From the NCBI GenBank assembly GCA_950295325.1, contig OX485807.1:50684440-50748439 (forward strand): 64,000 bases of DNA. Reading direction: 5' to 3'. The translations under genes were made by a program, and so were the position numbers. Below are positions 24,760 to 37,300 of the stretch, one piece after another; the first letter of the stretch is position 1, and each line of letters opens with the position of its first letter. This stretch comes from Polytrichum commune. Taxonomy: Eukaryota; Streptophyta; Polytrichopsida; Polytrichales; Polytrichaceae. The notes beneath the pieces are model-generated. The model searched no databases, was not told the origin of the DNA, and saw nothing but the letters and a program-made list of their open reading frames with translations.

Positions 24760-25986
24760 CCATGTACCCGAGTGTAGATTCTCGAAGAGGCTGGTAGCTC
24801 CCACGAAGACATGGACAATTTCGACACATTGTGGGAAGGCAACACTCTTCTCTATCACCAATCCAAAACCAACATCTCTTAGAACCACTTGTCATTTTAG
24901 TTGATCATGCTTAGGTCTTGTACGTTTCATGGGGTTTTCGTTGTGTGGTCATAAGTTTCATCATATGCTCCCCAAAGAATTACCCTTCTCTTACCATCGA
25001 TTCTTTTCCTTTGGATGGCGTTATGATCTTTTACAAAAGTTGATTTTCCATTCACAATCATAGAATTCAAATTTATATGGGCCAAAGCATGGTAAAGTGA
25101 ACAAAAGTTGTACCTTGTCAATTTAAAGGCGCAAGTAGCCATATTTTCTAGTTATATAACTCTAAACAATAATAATGATTCACATTCAAATTACTAATAA
25201 GGTGGGTCATGATGTTTTCATAAATATATTTGCAAACTACATGATTTACATCCATAGAAGTAGATGCTAAAGTTTGTAGAATCTACTTCCACAATTATTG
25301 GTTTTCAGAAAGTGAGGTTGAAGTAGACTTTAAGAAAATGTGTTTTGCTTCAAAATTTGCAATGCACTAACATATATTACGATCTTGCCAAATATTTAAA
25401 CTTTATACACAAATCATAGCAAATTTTGAAATGAAGTAGGTTTTAGCTCAAATCCACCACCCAATAGGATCTACTTCAAACGTATCTTCCTAATACTAAT
25501 GAGGCACAAGTTTTGTACTATGTTTAGCTCAAACCCATTGGAGGGCTCCATGGTCTTGAAATGACATTTTGTATACAATTGAGCTTACTTCCCTTATTAT
25601 ATAGGAAAATTATATCACAATGGAAGGGCATACGACTTTTTTTTGTTCACTTTACCATGCTTTGGCCCATCTAGTGGAAGAGAACCAGTGGTAAGGAATC
25701 ACAAACACCACAATATTTGTTACAAATCCCAGTGACCTTGTGGATGCAAGTACAATAAATTGGACAGCTCCTGATTGTTGCATAGGTTTAAGTGAAAGTG
25801 AATCAATATTATACACTAAACTTTGAATACGTAAGCATTCAATTTGAATAAATTTTGTGAAGAATACGTAATCATTCAAAAAAATATTGATTTGCAAAAC
25901 CAAGGAATTTATGTTGACAAAACGATTTCAAGAAAAATCTACATAATTTAAAAGATGGTGCAAGTGGTGTGTAAGTAGGTGATATT
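24760..25986. other. Intergenic, no gene seen
   Basis: AT-rich DNA. A segment at 25673-25740 (GTGGAAGAGAACCAGTGGTAA) is a stray partial unit of the array at 26660-27830. No accepted coding frame. Confidence 0.45.
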
Positions 25987-26270
25987 CTTGGGGGGTTCAC
26001 TCCCTCTTATATTTTGCATACATGTGCGTTTGGGACCTATTTATTGGGGGGGTTATTTACCTTGCAGAAAAGATTATAAGGTGATGGTATTTTACATGTA
26101 AAAAGCCTGAAAATATTATATGTGATGGTATTTTACATGTAAACATGTTTCATTATTTTAAAATCCCTTATTTCACATGTACATTTTTAACAAAATTCAT
26201 CTACAATGAATATATTGGACCCTATTTTTTATCGCACGTTGTTCTACGATTTTCGCCAGTGAACCCCCCA
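25987..26270. mobile_element. MITE with perfect 10-bp target duplication
   Basis: The element starts CTTGGGGGGTTCACT and ends AGTGAACCCCCCA, a 13-base perfect terminal repeat apart from the outer bases. Both sides carry AGGTGATATT (25977-25986 and 26271-26280). A 9-10 bp duplication fits a Mutator-like origin. Inside is a direct repeat of GTGATGGTATTTTACATGTA. The 284-bp element is non-coding. Confidence 0.88.
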
Positions 26271-26659
26271 AGGTGATATTGAATAAGTAACTAGCTAAAA
26301 TTTGTTTAACATTAGTAAAAAAACATTATTAAGTTGATGGTTTTCTAGAAAAGAGTTTCATGATGCCCTCAAGTTTATAACAAATCAAGAAATATGGAAG
26401 AAAAAAAATCCAACTTCAAAATATTTAAGGTCGTGAAATTTCCATCCAAAACTAGATTTAGCCATTTTCTTTTGAGCATCACTTTTAATGATTGTGTTTT
26501 ACATATGTCATCTGTATTTGAGTATTTACCACAACAATAGATCCAGTATGAAAAATCTCCAATTTAAACAACATTTTGCTAATAGTTTTAGGCATTTGAC
26601 CCCCCAAAAATATGGTTTTAGTATACTAGAGCATTTCGTTGGTCCACTTTACTATGCTT

Positions 26660-27830
26660 GATCCCTTATATAATTTTTGGACAATGACATAAAGTGGTTC
26701 ATTCCAAGTGGTGTTGCAAAAACATGTACAAAAAAACTAGACCCGGATGTATGTTAATAAGTTGTAGGTGAGAGCGGAAGAATACACACCGAGGTGGGAA
26801 TTGATGGGCCTGGTGGTGGCACCCAATCTGTGAATTTGCATGGGTTTGGTAAGGAAAAGTAGATTTCCAATTCACATTCGTAGATTTCAAGCCCATCTAG
26901 TGGAAGAGAACAACACTAAACATGATATTTAGTGTCACTTACTATTCAAAGTTACACATTTGTATATCTTTAAAAAAATTATGTAAATTTTTACCAAGTA
27001 AAGATGCTAATGTTCCATAATGTCCAAACAACCAAGTCCACCTTTCTTGGTGAGAAATAAGATGTATAGTAAACAATTATAGCTTGCATAATTCCAAATA
27101 ATAAGTGACACTAAATATCATACTTATTTTAGTGAAAGAAAACCAGTGGTAAGGAACCCAAAATTGTTGTAATGTTCGTTACGATTTCCTAGTGATCTTG
27201 TATGTTGTTTTTTCTTGACAATGATATAAAGTGTTTCAAACCCAATCGTCCTGCACAAAAATTAAACTAAATTAAGTAAAAAGAAAATAATATGGGCCCA
27301 AATGTATGCTAAATAAGTTGCAAGTGATAGCGGAAGAATACAAGCCAAGGGTGGGAAAACCCAATGGTAAGGAACTACAATTGTTGTAGTAGTTGTTACG
27401 AGCCCTGGTGACCTTGTATCAGGGTTTTTTTTTTTTTTTTTGACAATGACATAAAGTGTTTCATTCCCATTCGTCTTACAAAAAGATTAAACTAAACTAA
27501 GTAAAAATGAAAATTTTTTGGACCCAAACGTATGTTAGATAAGTTGCAGGTGAGAGTGAAACAATACACGCCAGAAGTGGGAAAACCCAATGACAAGGAA
27601 CCGCAATTACCGTAGTGTTTATTACAAATCCTGACAGTCTTGTATGGAGTTGGATGATTTGTTTTTTTTGTTTTTTTGTTTTTTTGTTTTTTGACAATGA
27701 TATAAAGGGTTTCATTCACCATCGTCTCCTTGCCAAAGGATTAAATGAAATCAAGTATAAGAAACAAACTGGGGCCGGGTGTACGGTGAAGAGGTTGCAG
27801 GGGAGGGAGAGAGAGAGGTGGCAGCAAAAG
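26660..27830. repeat. Satellite-like tandem array, unit about 220-235 bp
   Basis: At least three contiguous units between 27130 and 27830 plus an earlier diverged one at 26680-26930. Each repeats GACAATGATATAAAGTGTTTCATTC, AAACTAAATTAAGTA-like, ATAAGTTGCAGGTGAGAG and GGTAAGGAACC landmarks. A long T tract (27427-27440 and 27662-27692) sits before the GACAATGA motif in two units. No coding capacity. Confidence 0.75.
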
Positions 27831-28059
27831 GGGCGTGGCCTTTTCCCCAGCTCACATGCCACACAGCAGGACTCGGCATGTAAGAGCCCCTCAGACGCTT
27901 GCGACTTTGTGCATGAAAGTGGCGCAAATCGGATACGCAAAGGTACGTCAAAAGCTGGGGAAACCACACACACAGTTCTATAGTTCTAGGTCACCAAGTG
28001 AGACAGATGAATCACAATAAATTATTGGTGTCACGGTCATCGCATCATCAGGGCTACCC

Positions 28060-28106
28060 CATCTCTCTCTCCCCCTCTCTCTCTCTCTATCTGTGTGTGT
28101 GTGTGT
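28060..28106. repeat. CT then GT microsatellites
   Basis: A CT-rich tract interrupted by CCCC and TAT is followed by seven GT dinucleotides. Confidence 0.8.
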
Positions 28107-28177
28107 ACATGGTGGAGGAGGCCCACAGAAGGTATTAATACCTTGGGAGCCACATTAATGTCTTCTCTGAGCTGTAA

Positions 28178-28710
28178 GGGTCACTTCACGCACGGACCAA
28201 GAGCCATGACCATGGAAATCTGAGGGCCCTTGGAAAATCCAAGTTTGCAAAGGTTGTGTCATGGGCATGCTTGTGGGAGCTGGAATTTCAAATTTGCACT
28301 TACTGGACCCGGGAGCTTAGCGGAAAGTGGAAGCGGACCATGTGAGGGACCGCGACATGTTTTATGGACAATTCAAGGTGGTAGGACCTCGTCCAGCAGG
28401 ACTCCACCGTGACAATATAATATTTCTGGGAACGTATGATGCCTGAATTGTTTGCCAGGGTCTCTAATGTTGCATTGGACCCACCTCTCTTTGACGGCCC
28501 TAACGCAATATATAGTATTCCATGAAGTAGTGTATGCTAGATGTCATGTAGGTTGTCATGTATATTTTTCATGCATTCGAATTTCTTTGGCCGGTCACGC
28601 CCTCAATGTGTAGTCTAAAGTGAATTTTGGACCGTCTCCGGCTTCTCGGTTAATCACACGATTTGTGTGTCACGGTTCAAGGTCCCTCAAGCTCTAGTGT
28701 AAAGTGGCCC
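28178..28710. mobile_element. Tourist-like MITE, family GGGCCACTTTACACT, copy 2
   Basis: Left end GGGTCACTTCACGCACGG, right end the inverse of GGGCCACTTTACACTAGAG. TAA lies on both sides (28175-28177 and 28711-28713). The right part (CTCAAGCTCTAGTGTAAAGTG) is nearly identical to copy 1 at 204-586, and a middle block around GACCCACCTCT is shared too. Copy 2 is about 150 bp longer. Confidence 0.85.
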
Positions 28711-28884
28711 TAATGGAAGAAAAATGAAAAATGAAAATAGAACGCTTTCTCATCTGATTCCATCACAATGACATTAGAATATATTTGATTGCCCTTAACC
28801 TTACTAGTGTGAATTCCACTACCCACTTGTTAGCTACGGGTAAGTGATTTTGCCTTACAAAAGTCGTGTGTGGTATCAATAGAC

Positions 28885-29120
28885 CGGAGAAGAGAACATT
28901 ATTGTACAAACAAGCGTACCTCTCATTCATCCAACATAAAAGCCTCGAAATAATATGCACCCTGGAAGTTACTTTTTAAAAGTTGATTTGACATCGGAAC
29001 TAATTTCATAGACCCCGAATTAGTGAACTCGGGATCATCGAGATGAATCGGCAACAAATCTACAGGGAATCAAAGTTTTTATGTTGGATAGATGAGAGGT
29101 ACGCTCGTATACGATAATTG

Positions 29121-29193
<73 letters not shown>
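28885..29193. mobile_element. Mutator-like MITE family A, copy 4, with expanded CT end
   Basis: The left end carries CGTACCTCTCATTCATCC and the right end the inverse AGATGAGAGGTACGCTCG followed by ATACGATAATTGCC. A CT tract at 29122-29192 occupies the right terminus. Near-matching 9-bp flanks TCAATAGAC (28876-28884) and TCAATAGGT (29194-29202) place the tract inside the element. The interior is an inverted relative of copy 2. Confidence 0.8.
29122..29192. repeat. CT microsatellite, about 35 units
   Basis: Uninterrupted CT dinucleotides. It forms the outer end of the family A MITE, whose other copies end in GAGAGGG/CCCTCTC. Both strands read as long Leu-Ser or Arg-Glu frames, which are artefacts. 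Confidence 0.95.
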
Positions 29194-29195
<2 letters not shown>

Positions 29196-29529
29196 AATAG
29201 GTTCATCAGTTGGGCCTGGTCTCCCCATACGACTATCACGTACAAGCCTCACATGCAACCTCTGTGCATTAGATGCATTGACAGATCAAGTGCCACTTTG
29301 TAGTAGGACACATACAAAAGTTTCAGTGCGGTTATGTTGGTGTTGTTACCATTGCGACAAAATAATTGTGCAGTAAACGCGTGATATATATATGTAAGGT
29401 TTTTTATACATATCAAACTGATGAGGAGAAACTGATCAACCCACTCAAAGAAGGCAAACAATCTATTCAGGTAAGTTACATGTTGACAAATCAAGTGCAG
29501 TGTTTTGAGTTGCACACAGGGTGGCTGGG

Positions 29530-29930
29530 CCTAAAACCACCACCTGGAGCCTTTATGGTGGCCCTTGGGCTAGATCACATCTTCATTCGGCAGGGCCTTG
29601 TCCCTCCCAATATCTCCTTCATTGTCTGGTCTTCCTGCCCTCACCTGCATGGGAACTCTTTCTCGTTGGGAATCAATGTGACAATACCCGGTCGAAATTA
29701 CGAGTATTCAAGTTGACATCACTTTCATTATTCCCAAGTTAATTGATGAAGTTCCTTCACATGCCAAAAGGAGCTTAATGGCTTAAGTGACTGGATATTG
29801 TCTCATTGGTTCCCACGTAGGTGTGGGCATGAAGACCGGGTAGTGAAGGAGGTGAGGGAGGGGCAGGGCCTAGCCGAATGAAGATGTGACCTAGCCCGGG
29901 GCCCTTTATGGGCATTACCAGGGTTGACAT
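29530..29930. mobile_element. Foldback element with arms of about 130 bp
   Basis: The left arm (CACATCTTCATTCGG, CTCCTTCATTGTCTGGTCTTC, ATGGGAAC) is matched by the inverted right arm (same motifs with single substitutions). The spacer is about 100 bp. No coding frame. No target duplication was resolved; long arms suggest a foldback or Mutator-like element. Confidence 0.8.
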
Positions 29931-30885
29931 TTAGTAAATGTGCAAAAATTCTTGGAGGTTAGCAAGTGGATTACGAACATGTGCATATAGATTTTAGTTT
30001 GAGAGGGAATCGTAGCAAGGCTCAACAAATTCCTAAAGTTCACATTATATTTAAGTCCTTAGCCCCATACAGGGGGCTCCACACATACATGCACTTGAGT
30101 TATGCTAGTGTCCTCAATTACCCCTATTGTTGCCATATTTATCATGGATAATCTACATGTATTTATTCTTAAAGCCACTAGTTCCTAGCCCTATAGCCGA
30201 TTATGCTTAAGGCCCTATAGCCGATCATGTTGCAGGTCTACAGCTGCCACCTTTGCAAACTCATTTGTGTTGTTCTTGAAGCCCTTAGCTGGCCATCTTC
30301 CCACCTTTGGTTGCCACTCAACCTGCTTACCATTGTTTGATTAGTGGCTTAATTCTAACTACTAGCAAGCTTACTAAATTGCCTAGCTTGACACTAACTA
30401 TGCTCAAACTAACTACCTCAACTGCAACTTCAATTGATTTTTGCCTCTAAATGCATGTGAGGTGACCTTTAAGGTTTAATATCAACAACTAAAACTATCA
30501 CACCAAAAATTTATTAATTTCAAGTTTATAATGGCTAGTAATTAGTGAAACATAGCGTGATTACATATTAAAATTGAGTATTCAAATCAAATTTGCATAT
30601 TGGGTCCATTCTTCAAGCTTGTGTCAGTTGAGTCCTTCACTCATTACATTCATGGTCAATTGGTGGATACCGGGTGTTAGTCCTATGACACCAAGATAAC
30701 TCCACAATCGTGGGAGCTAGGCCAACAAGTCCTTGGCGTTTGGCTCGGAGACGTGCCAGTGCAAGTTGCATGTTTCTCAAACATTGTGGCGGAGCAATTC
30801 CACAATAATGACCAATGTATGGCCTTGATGGGATTTGAGCATTGTTCTTAGTGCTTGTGTGTATTTGTTCTCCCACCTTTGCACA
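29931..30885. other. Intergenic, no gene seen
   Basis: AT-rich sequence between the foldback element and the end of the transposase pseudogene. The part nearest 30885 may be the 3' flank of the transposon, but no terminal repeat could be found. Confidence 0.4.
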
Positions 30886-32705
30886 TTATTTAGCAGACCA
30901 TTGCAAATCAAAGGCCTTCTTAGATTCCTTCAAAGCAATCCAAGCTTGTATAGCATCTTCTTGTGATTGTTTCTTGGCTTTTTTTTTTCTTTTGTTCAAT
31001 TCAAGCTCCTTATTCTTCTTCTTCCTTGTCTCATCCACCTTCGCCTTCTTTGATGCCTTCTCCTCCAATTGAGCCACGTAATTGTCCGATTCAATATGAT
31101 TGACTTGCTATAGCCAATTATAGGCTCACTTGTCTTATTCTTCCGTCCATTTGTTTGTGGTAGTGTTGGTAGCATCAAGAATTGTGAGATGCTCGCATAC
31201 TCCTCATTTTCGGGTGGAATGATGCCCAAATGATCCGGTATCATTTGGGCATCTTCATATTGGATGCTTGGGAATAACCTCATCATCACTCTCACTGGCC
31301 ACCTTGATGGGTGTGGGTGTGGGTGTGGGTGCGCTTGAAGGAGAACTCTTTTTGAATGTATGCTCATCATCCGCTTCCACAAAGTAGTGATCAACACATC
31401 GTTGTTCTTCCAATGTGTCCTCATGAAGGGCTTCCACTTCTATTTCTCCAATTGATATGGGCGTCAACTCTACTCTCTCCTCCTTTGTCCTTCAAGATGA
31501 CCAACAATCACTTCAACTGATTTTGTCATCCATTTTTGGAATCATCAAGTGGCCAAATCCCATAAGACCTAAAATCGGCGAGGATATTCGCTAGTGTCAA
31601 GGTTATCTTTTATGAAATTGATACCCAATGTGCCAATTCTCCTTTGCGAGCAACACATCCTTTGTTCACAAGTGACCAAATGTTGCAACAATGCCTAAAT
31701 GCACTTTTGAAGGATTTTAAGCATGCTATATCTAATGGTTGGAGAACGCTCGATGTGTGGGAAGGGAGAGTGACAAGATCCAAGCCCAAAGACTGTGTTT
31801 GTCTAACAACGTCCATCGTGAAGTGAGACTTGTGGCCATCTACAATAAATAGATTATGTTTCTCTTGAGACATCTTTCCACCTTGCGATTGAACACATTT
31901 TACAAAATATGATAGCCATAGGTTGAACAAGTATGAGTTCATCCATGCCTTGGGTTGCATGGCCATGCATGACCCCATCTCATACCTTTTGATGTAATTT
32001 TGGTGCATGTGTTTGCCTTGAGTATGTAAAAATTAAGAATGCTCCCTCCCCCTATATTGATGCAACTTAGCATTGAAAGGTGTTTCACCTTTGTCCGGTG
32101 TCATGGTGTGAACTTGACGTGCACCTCTTCATTCAAGCACCACCACACCTTCGTTGCAGCTTGCTTGAGCTCCACTGTCGTCATAATTCCATCTTTGAGA
32201 AGATGGGTATGCATGTCTCTAATCAATACTTTGTATGAAAGTTGTTGTACAAACTTCTCACATTCTTTGGGCATGGTCTTTTTGCATGACCTATATCTCC
32301 AAACCTTGAGCAACTCTCAAAGAAAGTGTGGGATGCCTCTCTTGGAACCAATACACCCAACTTCTACTAGGTATGCCTCATGTGAAAGATGTGTCTCTCT
32401 ATTGAGTTATTTTGGCAACCTTCAAACGGAGTTGACATAAAGAAAGAGGATGCCCAAGCTCCGCCATTCTGAAGAGGTAGCAACCAATTCCTCTTCCTCT
32501 TTCATGGTCAAGATGCCCCTCTTTACTCTCTTCCTTGATTTTATTTTACCATAAAGATGACAACAAAGTGTGCTCACTGGAATCCCCTAATTGATGCTTG
32601 TGGTGAGCACCTTCTCACCGGCATTGATGGATGCAATAGCACCTGCAAGTGCCTCATCACTCCAATTGCCATTGGTCTTCCTTTTTTCTTCTTCTTCAAT
32701 TGCCC
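30886..32705 (-). pseudogene. Pogo/Tigger-type DDE transposase, broken
   Basis: Reading leftward, a helix-turn-helix N-terminus (NWSDEALAGAIASINAGE) at about 32600-32705 is cut by an in-frame TAG before GIPVSTL, and a frameshift follows near 32465. The DDE_1 core is open from 32008 to 31613: YIKRYEMGSCMAMQPKAWM, the second aspartate in FIVDGHKSH, and the third in LQPLDIACLKSFK. The MDE-type first aspartate is not recoverable. After another break, an acidic region (31467-31258) leads to a lysine-rich coiled-coil tail ending WIALKESKKAFDLQWSAK and a stop at 30886. Such proteins cut and paste DNA at TA targets; this copy has at least one stop and several frameshifts and is inactive. A short GT-rich tract (31314-31332) encodes a PTPTPTP run. 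Confidence 0.85.
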
Positions 32706-33764
32706 AATTTGAGCCTCAAGTAATGAGTACCTTACATTCATTGGGTTGCCCTGGAGAACCCAATTGCACATTGGGTAGGCTCTTGGATGCCCAAGATCTT
32801 TGTGGCAAACGGATCATCCTAGGTGGCCAAATCCATGGAATGGATGCGAAAGTATTGGCGATTGAGATCCTAACATGAAAGACCACTCATGAAAGTAACT
32901 GACACCAATGTGCAATCATCATGAAACATTAGACATTTGAGTGATGCTTTTTGCACACGCATGAGAAATTGCTCATACAAGCATGTTATGGGCTCAAGAA
33001 GGTTTATAGTTGTGGCTACATAGAAGTACCCAAGTCAACCAATTAAGTGAGCCAATGTGCCTCAAACCAATGAGCAATGTGCCTTAAGTACATATTAGCC
33101 AATCAAGTGAGCCAATGTGCCTTAAGTACTCATAAGCCAATTAAGTGAGCCAATGTAGCTTGAGGCTTAAGTACTGACAAGTAGGCAGATGGTGACTTAA
33201 AATGCCGAATGGTTTGGGCAGTTATATCACGGCTTATGAGCTTGTTGAAATCCTAGCCAGAGGGGACTACAATATACAAGGACGAGATCATAAAAGCAAT
33301 AATTTGCCAAATTAAAATTGCCAAAATTAGACTTAGAGGAGGTACAAACACTAGAGAGGGAGAGATTGGCAAATTTCAACATGAAATACTAATATCAAAC
33401 TCTAGATTCTGAATTCAAGTAATCAGATGCCAAGAGGCAACTACATGAATCAGAGTAAGCATATTTTGGTAACCATATGCCTTTTGAATGAGAAAAAATG
33501 AACTTTCCATAATCATGACACTTTTAGCATTAGTGAGAGAATACACTAAACTGTCAATTTTATCTCTTTATCAAAATTATGGCATTCCAAAGAGGGGCTA
33601 CGAGGAGTTTTAGCTAAGCCATGACATGGGCATGGTTGCAAATCTTTGCTAGACAATTGATGCCCTTACACTCCTAGGCTCTCAAATGTTGTTTTTGCTG
33701 GAGGATCAACTCAACATTGCATGATGTCACAGGTTGTTGTGCATCCTCCCCTTCCTCATCATTG
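32706..33764. other. Intergenic, with a minisatellite
   Basis: No gene seen. At 33028-33172 there are three imperfect units of roughly 40-55 bp sharing CCAATTAAGTGAGCCAATGT and GCCTTAAGTAC. Confidence 0.6.
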
Positions 33765-34315
33765 CACGGGTAGATCACTCTAAGGCACTTTTGTGCACCA
33801 CGTGCGGCTGGGGGTTTTTTGTTTTGGGGCTATTTACCTTCAAGGGTTGAATTAAAGCCTCCCTATAATTACTTAAATTTCAAAAATGGCCCATTTGTTT
33901 GCACCCTTCCATTACTTATATTGTCCAAGTCACTGTAATTTTTTGTACTCTATATTCCTTTTAAGTAATAAACGGGCGTGGGGAAGACGACCCCAACGAC
34001 GGTGCGTTCCCTTTTCATCCATTTTTGAATAGACGGAAATCCAAATTATCATCCATCCTTGTGAGTCCTAAACCCATTTACATACCATACTAAACATACC
34101 TTCTAGGATCTTTATCTTCAGCCCCTATATTAATTTTACAAAAAAATAACGGCCCACGTTTTATGTCCATCTAACTTACTTATAATGGGATTGTCTACAT
34201 TTAATGGCCCCTTCATTATTTGGAATTCCTTTATAATTTTTATTTCAAATGATTCTAATCCTCTCTATATTATGCCGCACGTCGTTTTTAAAATGCACTA
34301 AGTGATCTACCCGTG
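33765..34315. mobile_element. MITE with 8-bp target duplication (hAT-like?)
   Basis: The ends are CACGGGTAGATCACT and its exact inverse, with weaker matching continuing to ACGTGCGGC about 45 bases in. Both sides carry CATCATTG (33757-33764 and 34316-34323). An 8-bp duplication suggests the hAT superfamily, but the CACGGG terminus is not a textbook hAT end, so a Mutator-like origin remains possible. 551 bp, non-coding. Confidence 0.88.
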
Positions 34316-34323
34316 CATCATTG

Positions 34324-37300
34324 TTAGACTTAGATCCAAAGACTAAATAACATCTTACCAATTATGTATATTGAAAGAGCCTGAAGCTCATGATGCACAT
34401 GATCAATCCTCACTCTCATCCCACTTTAATTGCACTTTTGATCCCTCTAAGATCAAAATTTGCACTCGCGTGCAACTTGAATCAACTCCGAAGTGATATT
34501 GAATGAGGCCAAGACCTGGTTTTATGGCTTGCACTGTACTCATTGATAATCGGGGTGCATGCATTAAACCGCCCATCAAGAACCCTAACATTGGTGCTAA
34601 AAGATTTTTTTAGTAACCCAACTGTGTGCTCATTGCTCGGTAGCTTGATTGATTGTTGTTGCTACAAATCAATGTATTTTGGGTTCCTACAATTCCTTTC
34701 CTCACCACAATTGTTTCCTTTCCTCACCGCAATCCAATGCTAACTAGCCACAACATGCAATTGTAGTTAGGATTTTGCTATCTAAATTGACCCAAGGTAC
34801 AAGGTCTCATGGAAGACTGAGCTAATGACTATAAGGAATAATGTCACATTGGATTAAGATTTCTAACAATAATCTATATTTTTTACTCCTTTGTTCCCTC
34901 TTAATAAATCTTAATTCACATTCTTATGGTTCATTGGTGTTTTCTCAGTCATGTGTGTGTGTTCTTAGTTGCATCCTTCTTCTTTCTTGGCCTATCACAA
35001 AGCTTCCGTATTTATGCTCAACTTTGACCTTCACAATCTTTGATTTCTTGCTCTTAACCCTGACAATCCTCTCGTCCATACTCAAGATTATAACCACTGC
35101 TCATACATATTCAAGAATTCTCATTCATTCTTAAATTCACACAAGCATCAATCAATGTCCTACTTCAAACTATGAAAATATGTTTTTCCATCAAAATCCT
35201 TCATTTATTCTCATTGTCAGAGTTTTCAAGAAATCCAAGAGTCCAAATCACTTGGCTCTTCCAGACTAGGTCTATATCCTCAAGCATCGCACTTGAGAAT
35301 TGCCTATCGTCTACTCACCCGAACTCAATCACTGAGGTTTGATGATCACAAAAAGTCTATTGCTACACTACTTTGATAATATGCAAGATGTTACCAACAG
35401 AGATAAGCCTCCTTCTTCCTTAGTTGACCTTCTCCTTATTGAGCCCAGAGGACGGAGAAGGTGGTTACATGCAATAACTGACTTATAACGGCAATACCTT
35501 TCTAATCCTATTATGAATGAAATTCTAACTAATAGACACTAGAAGAAAACACCAAAATTTGAGAATTATATGCTTTGACCAGGCTATGGCCAAATAAAAT
35601 GGCTTACATCAACCAAAGTCCATTTCAAAGCCATCCCTAAAATAAGTTATGTAGAGCCTATAACTAACCTTCCATGCATTACCCTCATTATGGTCAATCT
35701 TGGATGGTTCTAGGCCATTTTATTAGTGACGGCAAAAGATGGGTGTTACAATTAGGCCCAACTACCTTACATAAATTACAAATTGATTATGCAAGTGTTT
35801 TTATCTTTGCAAAAAATTATCCAAAGCACGTTTATACAATGCAATTCTACTAATGGACCTAAGCGCAATACTCACTGACAAATGGGGACCATTAAACTTT
35901 GGGACGATGGAACCACTACAAGCATGTGAGTCCTAGGCAAACATTTTTTTAAGGGCTAAAAGGGTCCATTTATCAAAACAAATTTGGGTACTACCAAAAA
36001 CATGTGTTAAAATATTTGATTTCACACAGTCGTGGGGGCCATTATTACTTCACCCGCCACCTATCTAGAGCCATAAAGCTCCATGAGTAGCACCCTCCAT
36101 TAACCTGGACCATCTTCTCTGAGTTGTTGTCCTCCTCTACATGTGGCCAACGACTCGACACCCTTGCCAATGGATTTGCGTCTCATTGCCACATGTGAGA
36201 TCTCCACATCCATTTCCTTCCTCCCTTAGTTCTTCATCGCCACTTTGTTCATTGCCTATGAGCTCTTCATCACCGTGGCAATCACAAACTGCAAGTCCGT
36301 GCTCATCTTCGGTAGTGCCTTTGTGTTTGATTTATCGCCTAGGAGGAATGTGCATTGGTTGTTAGTGCTTAGTGGTGGTAATTGTAGCGACCTACAACCA
36401 ATCTCTTTGTTCATTACTCCCCGTCCCAACTTGCGAAAGTTTCCACTCTTTGATAGGGATTTTGTACGTGTGCACGGTTTTTGCTTCTTCCTATTTTCTT
36501 TGTCACTTTTGTTGATATAGTTCCCAATGTTTGGCACTTTTTATACGAATTAAATAAAACATCAACTAATTTGCTCCCAATAAAGTTACAACCTAAGATT
36601 TTTGACTATATTGTATTTTCATGCTACAGTGGAGTTGGAGGAGTGGTGAGCAACTATCCTGCAACAATCGCAATTGAAGTTGTTGGAACCTGTGTGAATA
36701 TGGGAGATGGATTCAAGGGCCAATACCTTGAATGCACGTAACTACCTTGGCCAAACATGGAAGCTCAAATCCTACTCAAGTTATATTTTATCTTGTGTTT
36801 GTTTTGCTGTGATTTGTAGTTGTTCTTATGAATGGTATTGGTGTAGCGTGGGATGTGGTTGAATGCGAGGTGAATCACACAATTTGGTGTGAATGCAAGC
36901 AAGGTGAATTTTGTTTTCTTGGTGACATGGTCCTCTTGATAATTTGCTCCCTCCGCGATCATGCCCTTTGGGTAAACTATTTTCTTGGTTATTTGGTCCT
37001 CTTAGTAATTGTGCGGTTGACCCTCCCTCTGAGATCGACCTTGAATGTGAATCTTGAACCCGTGTCAATCACAATCATATCAAAAGAGGGTAAGTTGAAG
37101 CGCAACACTCTCCTCGAAGTATAGTTCATAAACTCAAGGAATGCGTGCGATTCTTTGCTATAAGTAACTATAAGTATCCTTTGGCTACAATTTTTTGTTA
37201 ATCATAAATATCGCCATATCGTTCAATCTTGTTGTCACTATGTATGGCCAATGTGTGAAAAACATTAAATTTTTTTCATCAATATATACTAAATAAACAT

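Noticed and set aside
29092-29376. Open frames of Leu-Ser or Arg-Glu repeats on both strands
   Set aside because: They translate the CT microsatellite inside a MITE end and have no other coding features.
36141-37124. Possible broken membrane-protein gene on the plus strand
   Set aside because: Hydrophobic segments are present, but no family, splice structure or continuous frame could be supported; described only as part of the intergenic entry.
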